From CAYJWL01 sp964373855 (GTDB lineage: Bacteria > Patescibacteriota > Andersenbacteria > UBA10190): DNA of 18,162 bases. Positions 1 through 6,372 of this stretch are shown piece by piece (the first letter of the stretch is position 1; each line of letters opens with the position of its first letter). A program made the position numbers and the translations under genes. The stretch lies in assembly GCA_964373855.1 (NCBI GenBank), contig CAYJWL010000017.1:1-18162 (forward strand), read 5' to 3'. The notes under the pieces are model-generated. The model had not been told where the DNA came from. It searched no databases and saw only the letters and a list, made by a program, of their open reading frames with translations.

Positions 1-219
1 ACGAAGGTGATATTTGAAGTTTGGGGCACACGTGATGGCCGCGAAGTCACAATCAATGGACCGTTTGTCACGAGCCGCCAGCCTGATGGATCCCTGACGG
101 CCGCAGTGGCGCAGATTGTCAGCCAGAACAAGAAGACCATTCGGGAAGAGAACTTCGTTTCCCATTATCAATCACCGGATAAATTTCCAACCATCAGATC
201 AGCCAACGGGGAGCGATAA
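1..219 (+). CDS. 3' end of an unknown protein (partial)
   Basis: The frame is open from the first base of the window to the TAA at 217-219, so this is probably the C-terminal part of a gene that begins to the left. An internal GTG at 7 could give a 70-residue product, but no ribosome binding site can be seen in the six bases before it. The readable part is polar and soluble (contains EVWGTRDGREVTINGPF, then SLTAAVAQIVSQNKK), with no membrane segment, Cys motif or catalytic signature that I recognise. No terminator follows closely; the next 180 bases hold a GC-rich repeat-like stretch and the start region of the next gene. Function is unknown. Confidence 0.45.
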   Translation, partial: TKVIFEVWGTRDGREVTINGPFVTSRQPDGSLTAAVAQIVSQNKKTIREENFVSHYQSPDKFPTIRSANGER

Positions 220-227
220 TACAAGCT

Positions 228-306
228 GGCTTGCCCGCCGACTTGTCCATCATAGCTTTAGCGGCGGTGGAAGCCTTGGCGAAGGCGGTTAGCGGGAAAT
301 CCGTCA
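228..306. repeat. GC-rich repeat-like intergenic stretch
   Basis: The sequence has recurring GCCCGCCG, TTTAGCGGCGG, TTGGCGAAGGCGG and TTAGCGGG pieces, partly complementary to each other, in an otherwise non-coding gap. Short elements made of CCGCC / GGCGG arms around AGCTTTAGCG-like centres are scattered through many small-genome bacteria; assigning this stretch to such a family is inference. No reading frame with a ribosome binding site was found in 220-390. Confidence 0.3.
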
Positions 307-390
307 GTTTTTAATAACAAAATGATGCAGCAGAATCTGGCAGTTGTTGATACGTTTGGTAACGCGTACGTTCTTTCCCTATCCCCAGTT

Positions 391-396
391 AAGGAG
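391..396 (+). promoter_or_regulatory. Ribosome binding site fixing a TTG start
   Basis: AAGGAG lies seven bases before TTG at 404-406. The in-frame ATG at 344 has no such site, so this element argues for the TTG as the true start of the downstream 103-residue protein. Confidence 0.6.
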
Positions 397-403
397 AGTA
401 CGC

Positions 404-715
404 TTGGCTAGAAACAACGGTACGTTTAGTCCCTTGCCCCGCTTGGATCCTGCCGATCCGCGGGATCGCGATTTCGCCCGGCGCGAGTACCACAAGCGCA
501 AACTGCGTCTGGACAAAGTCGAGGGGCATCTGAAGTCATGGAGCTGCCCGTTGAACCCGTCGTGGCATGCCACGTATTGTCACGGGTGCCTCAGGCAAAA
601 GCCGGGTCACTTCAACAAAGTGGCATTACAGGCAGAGGCGGAATTCTTACGGAACGATGTGAAGGAGCTGAAATGTTTCTTGCGGAAAACGGATGGACAG
701 ATGGACTGCAATTAA
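404..715 (+). CDS. Unknown small basic protein, TTG start
   Basis: I do not recognise this 103-residue protein. With the TTG start it begins MARNNGTFSPLPRLDPADPR and runs into a very basic, charged stretch (about residues 24-45), then a Cys/His-rich patch reading SCPLNPSWHATYCHGC. The three Cys and two His there (C-x11-C-x2-C) could hold a zinc ion, but the spacing fits no classic zinc ribbon. A probable amphipathic helix (about residues 74-95) follows. There is no signal peptide or membrane segment. The start rests on AAGGAG at 391-396; an upstream ATG at 344 would add 20 residues without a binding site. The gene is monocistronic, converging on the CsrA-like gene at 830, with terminator hairpins between. 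Binding of nucleic acid is a guess from charge only. Confidence 0.55.
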   Translation: MARNNGTFSPLPRLDPADPRDRDFARREYHKRKLRLDKVEGHLKSWSCPLNPSWHATYCHGCLRQKPGHFNKVALQAEAEFLRNDVKELKCFLRKTDGQMDCN

Positions 716-739
716 GTTCCGCACCTGGGGGACCAAATC

Positions 740-775
740 AAGAGGTATGTCAGTGGTTTTGCTGGCGTACCTCTT
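740..775 (+). terminator. Hairpin after the 103-aa gene
   Basis: AAGAGGTA (740-747) is perfectly complementary to TACCTCTT (768-775). Inside, GTCAG (750-754) can pair with CTGGC (762-766) with one G-U pair. The tail TAATTA is only weakly T-rich, so termination on the plus strand is plausible but not strong. Confidence 0.45.
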
Positions 776-790
776 TAATTATGTGTGCAG

Positions 791-822
791 AAAAAAGGCG
801 ATGAGTAGAGTATCTCATCGCC
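791..822 (-). terminator. Rho-independent terminator of the first CsrA-like gene
   Basis: A perfect 9-bp stem, GGCGATGAG with CTCATCGCC, around an 8-base loop is followed on the minus strand by six T (791-796). It begins eight bases after the TAG stop of the CsrA-like gene. Confidence 0.85.
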
Positions 823-829
823 GTGCGGT

Positions 830-1084
830 CTAGTGCTTGTGTTTGTACAGGTTTTTGAAAGGGGGGATATCACCGTATTTTTCAGTGTAGACCTCGTCGC
901 GATCAACTTCTATGCCTGGGGCAACAATGCCAATCCGTACTTTGCCGCCGCTAATCTCAACCGGCCCGAACCGCAGCAACACTGGTTGCCCTGCGGCCAG
1001 GACACAGTCCAGCAGCTGGCGCAATGTTGGTTCGTCAAGCCGAGCTACAATTCCTTCCTCTTCGCCTCTTGCGAGAACAAGCAT
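830..1084 (-). CDS. CsrA-like RNA-binding protein, RsmN/RsmF-type (copy 1)
   Basis: This 84-residue protein looks like a rearranged member of the CsrA/RsmA post-transcriptional regulators, which bind GGA motifs in mRNA leaders. It starts MLVLAR, like strand 1 of CsrA, continues EEEGIV (strand 2), and ends its core with GGKVRIGIVAP and EVDRDEVY, matching the VRIGxxAP and VxRxE(I/V)Y signatures. Arg62 aligns with the key RNA-binding Arg44 of CsrA; Arg6 is also kept. About 17 residues (17-33, predicted helix DEPTLRQLLDCVLAAGQ) are inserted between strands 2 and 3, which is the arrangement known from Pseudomonas RsmN/RsmF. A 19-residue polar tail follows the core. The start is set by AAAGGAA seven bases upstream. 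The gene has its own promoter and terminator. A second copy lies at 5941-6201. The family call is by eye; fold and RNA binding are inferred. Confidence 0.75.
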   Translation of the reverse strand: MLVLARGEEEGIVARLDEPTLRQLLDCVLAAGQPVLLRFGPVEISGGKVRIGIVAPGIEVDRDEVYTEKYGDIPPFKNLYKHKH

Positions 1085-1180
1085 GGCACGTTCCTTTCTT
1101 CTCGTCGTGATAGTGCCACCTTCTCCGTTGGGTCTCCACGCGCGTGGACTTCCTTTCCCTGTTGGAGAGTTGTAAAGAAC
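1085..1180 (-). promoter_or_regulatory. Structured mRNA leader of CsrA-like copy 1
   Basis: The predicted leader of about 96 nt contains five GGA triplets, several in an A-N-GGA context like CsrA sites. Next to the start codon, GGCAC (1117-1113) can pair with GTGCC (1089-1085), putting the ribosome binding site AAAGGAA in a 23-nt loop. Further up, TCCACGCGCGTGGA (1135-1148) is a perfect 14-base palindrome. The start block GTTCTTT, the central hairpin position, the 62-nt spacing to the proximal hairpin and the hairpin itself recur at 6202-6299 before the paralogue. Self- or cross-regulation by a CsrA-like protein is inferred. Confidence 0.65.
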
Positions 1181-1186
1181 ACTCGC

Positions 1187-1215
1187 ATTATGCAGTATCT
1201 GCGCATGTATTTCAA
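1187..1215 (-). promoter_or_regulatory. Promoter of CsrA-like copy 1
   Basis: TTGAAA (1215-1210) and CATAAT (1192-1187) are spaced by 17 bases on the minus strand, a good sigma-70 fit. The start point is predicted near 1180. The promoter lies between the glycosyltransferase stop and the CsrA-like gene, so the latter is not only read from the upstream operon. Confidence 0.6.
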
Positions 1216-1239
1216 GAGAAAATCAATAAATACCAGGCA

Positions 1240-2226
1240 CTAGTGCTGCTGTCTTTTTAAAAGCATTCTTTGCGCGAATGCCAAAGCGTTGCGGCCATGA
1301 ATAAGAAAAACCACGCTGTTCACCAGTGCGACAAGTATGCCAAAGGCAACAATCGTCCGGGCGCTGAACGCGCTGGCCATCCACAGGAGAAAATTGATAA
1401 TCGGTGTGTGCGGATCCTCGCGCAACTTTTCGGAGAAAATGTCAAAAACGAGCGATACCGGCCCGACATAGGCGGCTACGATAACCAGCGTCCCGATTAT
1501 TATTCCTCCGAGGCTGCCGATCGCGTTCAACGAGGCTATTCGGCCGCTGCGGGCGGTCGGCGGCACGGCAGAGGTTTCCAGCCGCCAGCGCGCCGCCATA
1601 ATTTCTGCCAACATGCGCGCGCGAAACTTCAGCCCCTCTAACCAGCCATATTTTTGCTCTTTAATAGTCTGGGCTAACTCGGGAAACACGGTATAGGCCA
1701 GTCCGCGTCCGTAATGGATAGCGTAAAAGTTGAGGGCGGCTTCAATTTTAAAGTGGTCTTTGTACCAATCCGGCACCTGGTGCCAGAGATCCCGGTTAAG
1801 TGCCCGCACTCCGCCCAGCAGGGGAATAAATGTAAGAATAAAACGCAGGAGATAAATAGGGCGGTTATGCATGCCGATAAACATATCGACGCGCTGTTCT
1901 ACCACCGGGCGGATAACGCGATCGAGCGCGGCATGCGTTAGCCCTTCAATATCAGCATCGCAGAAGAAAATAACCTCTCCCCGGGCTGCCCGCACACCAT
2001 GGTCCATGGCTCGCCCTTTGCCCTGGTTGGCCGCCAGCCGCAGATACCGCGCGGGCCAGCGGCGGGCAACACGGCTCGTGTTATCGGTAGATCCATCATC
2101 AACAACAATCACCTCGTCGAAAGCCGGATAACTGGTTAACACTCGCAGGACCGCTGCCAGGCGCGGCCCTTCGTTATAGGCCGGGACAATGGCCGTTATC
2201 TTTTGCCGAGAAAACTCGTGAGCCAT
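1240..2226 (-). CDS. Family 2 glycosyltransferase with C-terminal membrane anchors
   Basis: This 328-residue protein has an N-terminal GT-A domain (about 8-215): ITAIVPAYNEG, EVIVVDDGSTDNT (residues 39-50, nucleotide-sugar binding), NQGKGRAMDHG, and the metal-binding DxD as DAD at 90-92. Two membrane segments follow, about 234-256 and 290-309, so the catalytic domain is held on the inner face of the membrane. The architecture resembles transferases that move a sugar from a nucleotide donor onto a lipid or surface polymer; the acceptor cannot be read. Its start overlaps the 3' end of the DedA gene by 31 bases with no clear ribosome binding site, which suggests translational coupling. The stop codon lies inside the palindrome GCACTAGTGC (1237-1246). 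It may work with dTDP-sugar synthesis (rfbB at 16669), but they are 14 kb apart. Confidence 0.85.
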   Translation of the reverse strand: MAHEFSRQKITAIVPAYNEGPRLAAVLRVLTSYPAFDEVIVVDDGSTDNTSRVARRWPARYLRLAANQGKGRAMDHGVRAARGEVIFFCDADIEGLTHAALDRVIRPVVEQRVDMFIGMHNRPIYLLRFILTFIPLLGGVRALNRDLWHQVPDWYKDHFKIEAALNFYAIHYGRGLAYTVFPELAQTIKEQKYGWLEGLKFRARMLAEIMAARWRLETSAVPPTARSGRIASLNAIGSLGGIIIGTLVIVAAYVGPVSLVFDIFSEKLREDPHTPIINFLLWMASAFSARTIVAFGILVALVNSVVFLIHGRNALAFAQRMLLKRQQH

Positions 2227-2783
2227 AACGCTAATTTACTAATAACCACCACCAGTACGAGGCTGATGAGAAGTTTCTGGGCAGTATCCACGACGGGAAT
2301 GAAATTTGCAATGCCTTTGCCCGCGAGCCAGCCAATACCGATAATTAACGCCAGCCAGATCGCGCTGCCGATCGTATCAAAGACAAGAAGATTTTTCAGC
2401 GTGATCTGCCGCCACGACAAATAAATGATGGTGATAATGCGCGTGCCGTATAAAAACTTGATAAAAAGCAGAACCAGGAAAGGACGCGAGCCAGCCAGTT
2501 TTTCCAAATAGGCCAGGGTGGCTTGGTATTTTGTACGGTAGCGCTCCCAACGTCCGGCGTATCTCATCAGAAATTTGCCTCCGTAGAACCAGCCAATATC
2601 GGAAAGAACGGTTCCTGTCAGTGACAGGCCAAACAGCGGCAGGAGCGGCCAGCCGAACTGGGCGGCCAGGAACGAGGCTGTGATAATGACGCTTTCGCCA
2701 AATAAGAAAGCGCCAACAAATACGGCTGGCAAATAATAGACGGTTAACGCATGTTCCAGATCTACCATGTCAAAATCTATCAT
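2196..2783 (-). CDS. DedA / VTT-domain membrane protein
   Basis: From ATG at 2783 the product is 195 residues (MIDFDMVDLEHAL...), with hydrophobic stretches at about 13-33, 42-62, 103-122, 138-158 and 170-188. The order of features (acidic ESVI in the first re-entrant region, GLSLTGTVLSDIGWFYGG, then FIKFLYGTRII before the last membrane helices) fits the DedA/VTT family, proposed undecaprenyl-phosphate or phospholipid flippases. The family's usual F-x-R-x-x-P-x-x-R motif is altered here to FIKFLYGTR, with the last Arg kept. A longer frame reaching 2888 has no support; TATACT six bases before ATG 2783 favours a near-leaderless start there, and M6 is an alternative. It is the first gene of a two-gene unit with the glycosyltransferase, which fits envelope assembly. 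Confidence 0.8.
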   Translation of the reverse strand: MIDFDMVDLEHALTVYYLPAVFVGAFLFGESVIITASFLAAQFGWPLLPLFGLSLTGTVLSDIGWFYGGKFLMRYAGRWERYRTKYQATLAYLEKLAGSRPFLVLLFIKFLYGTRIITIIYLSWRQITLKNLLVFDTIGSAIWLALIIGIGWLAGKGIANFIPVVDTAQKLLISLVLVVVISKLALWLTSFLGKR

Positions 2784-2789
2784 AGGTCT

Positions 2790-2795
2790 AGTATA
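2790..2795 (-). promoter_or_regulatory. -10 box abutting the DedA start
   Basis: TATACT on the minus strand is six bases from ATG 2783, so the transcript would start at or near the ATG. No good -35 box is seen at 17 bases. Confidence 0.45.
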
Positions 2796-2864
2796 TCTAT
2801 TGCCGAACAAGCATACATCTGGTTTGTCTCTGCTCGCCGCCGCTGGAGGATTGTGTAAGAAATC

Positions 2865-2873
2865 TGGTATACT
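2865..2873 (+). promoter_or_regulatory. Extended -10 promoter for the lectin-hydrolase gene
   Basis: TGGTATACT matches the extended -10 consensus TGnTATAAT at five of six hexamer positions. No -35 box is clear. Transcription would start near 2880, giving a leader of about 65 nt before ATG 2945. It is divergent from the DedA -10 box 70 bases away. Confidence 0.5.
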
Positions 2874-2944
2874 ATTGCTATGGAGCACCTGACGTAGGGT
2901 GCTACAACGTGTTCTTTCAAAATTTCAGGCAATGAGGACGTGCG

Positions 2945-4543
2945 ATGCAAAAGTTGCAAAAGCTGCGAACAAGGCTGGCACCGGCCGTGTGCTTGCAGTT
3001 GATTGTCATCACCCATGGGTATCGCCAAGATCAGGAATTTCCGCAGTGGGTGCCTGACATGGCGCAAGCCATGAATCAGAACTTTCCACAACCTGATGAC
3101 CCAGACAAGGTGGCGCAGTCAATAGTGAACTTTCGGAGCAGGACAAACCCGGACGGCTCAATTCGCTTTATTCTGTATGATTGGGCAGATTGGAGCCGGA
3201 AGCCAGGGGCTGCCATCAACGGGCTAGTGACTTCGAGGTTGTACCAAGAGGTGGCGCAGCGTGTCCGGAAGATAGCAAAGACAAATGCCGGCCAGCGTGT
3301 TGACGTTCATTTCATCGGCCACAGCCGCGGGTGCTACGTCAATCATTCTGTACTTAGACAGTTGAGCCAGCCACCCACTAGATTAAAGCTCGGCTGTGTG
3401 CACGTGACGACGCTTGACCCTCAAGGTTGGGATGACGGGGAAATTACCTCGAACCCCGGCGGTATCGTTGACTGGGCGGAAAATTTCTTCCAGAAAACCG
3501 GTTCAGATGCAATTACGGAGGGAGATCCGATTAAAGGAGCTCTCAACGTAGATCTGACGGAAATTGTCAAATCCTGGAACGGCCGTGCGGATAAAAAATT
3601 TCCGGGAATAAACAATCATAGCGAAGTCCATGACTGGTATCACTGGCTGCAGGACTGGGATGATTATGCGTCGCAACTAAACCGCCGACTGCAGTTGTAT
3701 AACGATGGAGCGATACAAGAGCAGGCTCGCCAGCTCGCTCGGGAGTTAACCGACAAGAACAACCACTTGGCTACTCGCCTTAACCTTTATGCCAATCGGC
3801 CCCATATCAATCGATTTGAGCTGCCGGCATTCAGCACTCTGCGTCTCTTTGGCAGCGCCAATACCTACGACAGAGAGCTGGAGCTCACCAGCAGTGATGT
3901 GTGGCAACACGGCAGTGCTTTCACATCCGGTGGTTATCAAGGAGACCTGATTGTCCAGTTTAAGTTTAAAATGGAAGACAAGAACAGCTTTGCCGGCGCT
4001 GACGGACTAACGTTTGCCTTAACTGACGCCAAGCAGACGAAAAAGTTGGGCGATAATGGGGGATCGCTTGGCTACGGCGGGTTATCCGGATTAGCCATCG
4101 CCTTTGATACCTACCAGAACCATGAACACGGGGATGCGGCTAAACCGGAGCTGCAGACCAGCATCCGCTACGGGGGATCTTCCCACTGGGAAAATCTTGA
4201 TCAGATAGCAGCACTGCCGGAAGAACTCAACAGCGGCAATTGGTTTTCGGCGCGCATCAGCCTCTCGGCCTCTCGTCGTCTGATGAGCGTTCGACTTTAC
4301 TCTCATGGCAAGGACGACACTGTGCTCATTCGGCACGGGTTAAAGCAGGATTTCGATTTACCTTTGGTTCGATCGATCGGCTTTACTGCGGCAACGGGTA
4401 CTGGAGGTCAACGCCATCTCATAGATGATGTGCTCATCTATGTGGATCCGAAACATCTTGATGATTTGGATCCCGCGCCTGCGCCCACACCCCGGCCCCT
4501 GCCGCCCGGCGTGAGGCCTTTTGCACTATCCCGAGAGAACTGA
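2945..4543 (+). CDS. Alpha/beta-hydrolase-like + L-type lectin fusion protein
   Basis: The protein has 532 residues. The N-terminal part (about 15-235) reads as an alpha/beta-hydrolase: strand LQLIVITHGY (oxyanion loop HGY 24-26), nucleophile elbow GHSRG at 125-129 with Ser127, candidate acid Asp158 in TTLDP, and candidate His in NNHSEVHDWY (225 or 229). A charged helical linker (about 240-285) follows. Residues about 297-501 resemble a legume-type lectin: ADGLTFAL (352-359), GLAIAFDTYQN (382-392, with the usual metal-binding Asp and Asn), and IGFTAATGTGGQRHLIDDV near the end. A Pro-rich tail closes the protein. GAGG upstream supports the ATG, and an in-frame stop lies four codons before it, so there is no hidden signal peptide. 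A lectin without a visible export signal is odd. Substrate unknown; esterase or lipase action on a glycoconjugate is a guess. Confidence 0.75.
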   Translation: MQKLQKLRTRLAPAVCLQLIVITHGYRQDQEFPQWVPDMAQAMNQNFPQPDDPDKVAQSIVNFRSRTNPDGSIRFILYDWADWSRKPGAAINGLVTSRLYQEVAQRVRKIAKTNAGQRVDVHFIGHSRGCYVNHSVLRQLSQPPTRLKLGCVHVTTLDPQGWDDGEITSNPGGIVDWAENFFQKTGSDAITEGDPIKGALNVDLTEIVKSWNGRADKKFPGINNHSEVHDWYHWLQDWDDYASQLNRRLQLYNDGAIQEQARQLARELTDKNNHLATRLNLYANRPHINRFELPAFSTLRLFGSANTYDRELELTSSDVWQHGSAFTSGGYQGDLIVQFKFKMEDKNSFAGADGLTFALTDAKQTKKLGDNGGSLGYGGLSGLAIAFDTYQNHEHGDAAKPELQTSIRYGGSSHWENLDQIAALPEELNSGNWFSARISLSASRRLMSVRLYSHGKDDTVLIRHGLKQDFDLPLVRSIGFTAATGTGGQRHLIDDVLIYVDPKHLDDLDPAPAPTPRPLPPGVRPFALSREN

Positions 4544-4568
4544 ACGCTTTCTGCGTGTTCTTAAAGGG

Positions 4569-4595
4569 AAACCGAGTATGACGCTCGGTTTTTTT
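4569..4595 (+). terminator. Rho-independent terminator of the lectin-hydrolase gene
   Basis: AAACCGAG (4569-4576) pairs perfectly with CTCGGTTT (4584-4591) around a 7-base loop and runs into seven T (4589-4595). It separates the lectin gene from the ATPase gene. Confidence 0.85.
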
Positions 4596-4603
4596 CTTCA
4601 TTC

Positions 4604-4665
4604 TGTAAACTAAACTTTACAAAATAAGTACCCAAATTGTAAACTATACTTTACAATATAAGTAC
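4604..4665 (+). promoter_or_regulatory. Tandem palindromic operator before the AAA ATPase gene
   Basis: Two 28-bp direct repeats, 4604-4631 and 4638-4665, differ at two positions and are 34 bp apart. Each starts with an inverted repeat, TGTAAACTAAACTTTACA or TGTAAACTATACTTTACA (arms TGTAAA / TTTACA), and ends AATATAAGTAC-like. The second ends two bases before the ATG. TATAAG (4658-4663) could be a -10 box for a leaderless mRNA, in which case the second repeat overlaps the promoter. A dimeric repressor binding side by side sites is inferred; the regulator is not identified. Confidence 0.65.
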
Positions 4666-4667
4666 AT

Positions 4668-5837
4668 ATGGAATACATCCCGCGTTTACTAGAAGAAAAG
4701 TTGGAAGAGAGGTTAAAAGATCAAAAAATACTCCTGCTTCTTGGCGCGCGGCAGGTCGGTAAAACAACGCTCATCCAGCACATCCTTGAGTCGCATCCCG
4801 GCCAGCTGCTCAATATGGATTTTGAAATTGATCGCAAACAAATCATAGCTGCGTCTAAAAAAGATACGAGCGGAGTTACACAAACATTTGGCGCAAAAAA
4901 CCTGCTCGTCATCGATGAAGCCCAGCGCCTCAAGGATGTCGGCCGTATCGTGAAAGGATGGTATGACAAGCAGGTTGATCTCAAAATGATTTTGCTTGGC
5001 TCATCCAGTGAAGCTCTCATTAACATCGCCGCCTCGGAACTGGTCGGGCGTAACGAGAAGCTGTGGCTCACGCCGCTTCTCTTCCGCGAAATATTGGTTC
5101 AGCACCATTGGTTCAATCGAAATGACACGCCGGAAGAAATTCACAAATTCTTTACTGATCAGATAAAAGCTTTGCTCATCGAGCGCATCGTATTTGGCAG
5201 CTACCCTGAAGCCTATCTGACACCTGACCCGCGGAGATATCTGCAAAATTTAACGGGTGACTATCTGCTCAAAGACATGTTTACCTCCTCGGCCGTCCGC
5301 TCCCCGGAAGATGTCCGCCGCCTGCTCATCGAACTGGCCAGAGAAATTGGCCATCCCATTTCCGTCAATCAACTTGCTACCCGCACTACGCTCTCTCGTC
5401 AAACAGTCAACCGGTATCTTGAGCTGCTTGAAGGTATCGCCGTTATTTTTTCCGTTCCAAGCTATGCCACCGACCCCGGCCGGGAGGTAAACCGCAGCCA
5501 CAAATACTATTTCTGGGATACCGGGGTGCGCAATGAATCTCTGCGCGAGTGGACAGTATCAGAAGACCGCAGTGATATCAAAGCATTGTGGGAAAACTGG
5601 ATGATGGCCGAGATTGCCAAATTGAGGCTTACCTATTTACGCCAGGAAGATCTCTATTTCTGGCAGTCGAGGGGCGGCAGCACTGTTGACCTTATAGTTA
5701 AGCGAGGTGATACCCTTCACCCTTTCGACTTTCGTTTGGCACCGAATAAAGCTAGTTCATCTCGGGCTTTTGAAAATATGTATGGCCTCAAATCTCAAAC
5801 TATTCACCCAGGTAATATTCTGGACATTTTGCTGTAA
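4668..5837 (+). CDS. AAA ATPase with C-terminal DUF4143 domain
   Basis: This 389-residue protein has the layout of the AAA_14/DUF4143 family. Walker A is GARQVGKTT (26-34), Walker B is LLVIDEAQ (79-86), and GSSS (111-114) fits sensor 1. A helix-turn-helix-like part lies at about 229-256 (ISVNQLATRTTLSRQTVNRY), followed by the DUF4143 region with YFWQSRGGSTVDLIV (330-344). That region resembles PD-(D/E)xK nucleases in having an E (315), a D (341) and a final E/D-x-K-like strand, but the usual ExK reads DFR (354-356), so nuclease activity is doubtful. The family is common in small-genome bacteria and archaea; its cellular role is not settled. The start is the ATG just after a tandem operator, probably leaderless. 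The gene stands alone between two terminators. Confidence 0.85.
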   Translation: MEYIPRLLEEKLEERLKDQKILLLLGARQVGKTTLIQHILESHPGQLLNMDFEIDRKQIIAASKKDTSGVTQTFGAKNLLVIDEAQRLKDVGRIVKGWYDKQVDLKMILLGSSSEALINIAASELVGRNEKLWLTPLLFREILVQHHWFNRNDTPEEIHKFFTDQIKALLIERIVFGSYPEAYLTPDPRRYLQNLTGDYLLKDMFTSSAVRSPEDVRRLLIELAREIGHPISVNQLATRTTLSRQTVNRYLELLEGIAVIFSVPSYATDPGREVNRSHKYYFWDTGVRNESLREWTVSEDRSDIKALWENWMMAEIAKLRLTYLRQEDLYFWQSRGGSTVDLIVKRGDTLHPFDFRLAPNKASSSRAFENMYGLKSQTIHPGNILDILL

Positions 5838-5863
5838 TTCAAGCGTTCATTGAATTGATTGGA

Positions 5864-5908
5864 CAAAGAAACACCCAGCTTACGAAGGGGGGTACTTAGC
5901 AAGCTGGG
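5864..5908 (-). terminator. Possible terminator of CsrA-like copy 2
   Basis: CCCAGCTT and AAGCTGGG (5901-5908 with 5874-5881) form an 8-bp stem with a 19-base loop; on the minus strand TGTTTCTTTG follows. The large loop and broken T-run make it weaker than the terminator of copy 1. Confidence 0.4.
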
Positions 5909-5940
5909 GGCCGGTAGCACGTCTGCGGTCAAACGGAGAT

Positions 5941-6201
5941 CTATTGTTGCTTTTTACCGAGCTCGGAGAATGGCAGAAGGATTATCCCATGCTTTGGTGT
6001 GAAGAGCTCATCCCTGTCCACGGCGATAGCTGACGGGGCATCCGTACTGATACGGACTTTATTGCCTTGAATCTGTGTTGGTCCGTAGCGGAGCAAAATC
6101 GGCTGCCCTGTTTCGCGCACCGCTGCTAGCAACTGCAACAGTGTTGCCTCATCGAGCAATGCAACGATTCCTTGCTGTTCACGTCGATCAAAGCTAAGCA
6201 T
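5941..6201 (-). CDS. CsrA-like RNA-binding protein, RsmN/RsmF-type (copy 2)
   Basis: This 86-residue paralogue of 830-1084 has the same order: MLSFDRREQQGIVALL (strands 1-2), a helical insert DEATLLQLLAAVRETGQ (17-33), strand 3 PILLRYGPTQI, then GNKVRISTDAPS and VDRDELF. Arg63 aligns with CsrA Arg44, and Arg6 is kept. The core lacks the Gly of VRIG (VRIS here) and ends with a different, more hydrophobic tail (IILLPFSELGKKQQ). The frame stays open upstream to 6324, but the extra residues would lie over the promoter and leader shared with copy 1, so ATG 6201 with AAAGGAA is the start. The gene has its own promoter. Two diverged copies with like leaders suggest partner or antagonist regulators. 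By-eye family call; binding is inferred. Confidence 0.72.
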   Translation of the reverse strand: MLSFDRREQQGIVALLDEATLLQLLAAVRETGQPILLRYGPTQIQGNKVRISTDAPSAIAVDRDELFTPKHGIILLPFSELGKKQQ

Positions 6202-6299
6202 GGCACGCTTCCTTTCGTCTCTTCGTGATAGTGCCACTTTCCTTCGCCGCTGTGTGGCTTCATACCACAACAACTTACGGCCAAGGCTGTGAAAGAACC
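6202..6299 (-). promoter_or_regulatory. Structured mRNA leader of CsrA-like copy 2
   Basis: GGCAC (6235-6231) pairs with GTGCC (6206-6202), directly before ATG, leaving AAAGGAA in a 24-nt loop that begins TATCACGA, as in copy 1. TGTGG / CCACA (6269-6265 with 6257-6253) gives a hairpin at the same place as the palindrome of copy 1. The conserved GTTCTTT block (6298-6292) lies at the predicted transcript start. GGA occurs twice, both in an AAGGA context. The middle part is otherwise diverged, so shared structure rather than recent duplication keeps the ends alike (inference). Confidence 0.6.
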
Positions 6300-6305
6300 A
6301 TTTAC

Positions 6306-6334
6306 ACCATACCAAATGAACCAACAGCTCTCAA
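6306..6334 (-). promoter_or_regulatory. Promoter of CsrA-like copy 2
   Basis: TTGAGA (6334-6329), a 17-base spacer and TATGGT (6311-6306) with TGG before it (extended -10) on the minus strand. The start would fall near 6299, giving a leader as long as that of copy 1. Confidence 0.55.
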
Positions 6335-6372
6335 GTTCTTAATGGTTCAATAAGCGTTAGTTTGAGAAGCGG

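Noticed and set aside
833..1243. Plus-strand frame of 136 codons over CsrA-like copy 1
   Set aside because: It mirrors the minus-strand gene, its leader and promoter, and has no ribosome binding site or recognisable sequence.
6202..6324. Longer start for CsrA-like copy 2 (frame open to 6324)
   Set aside because: The extra residues lie over the promoter and the leader shared with copy 1, match nothing in the family, and ATG 6201 has the better ribosome binding site.
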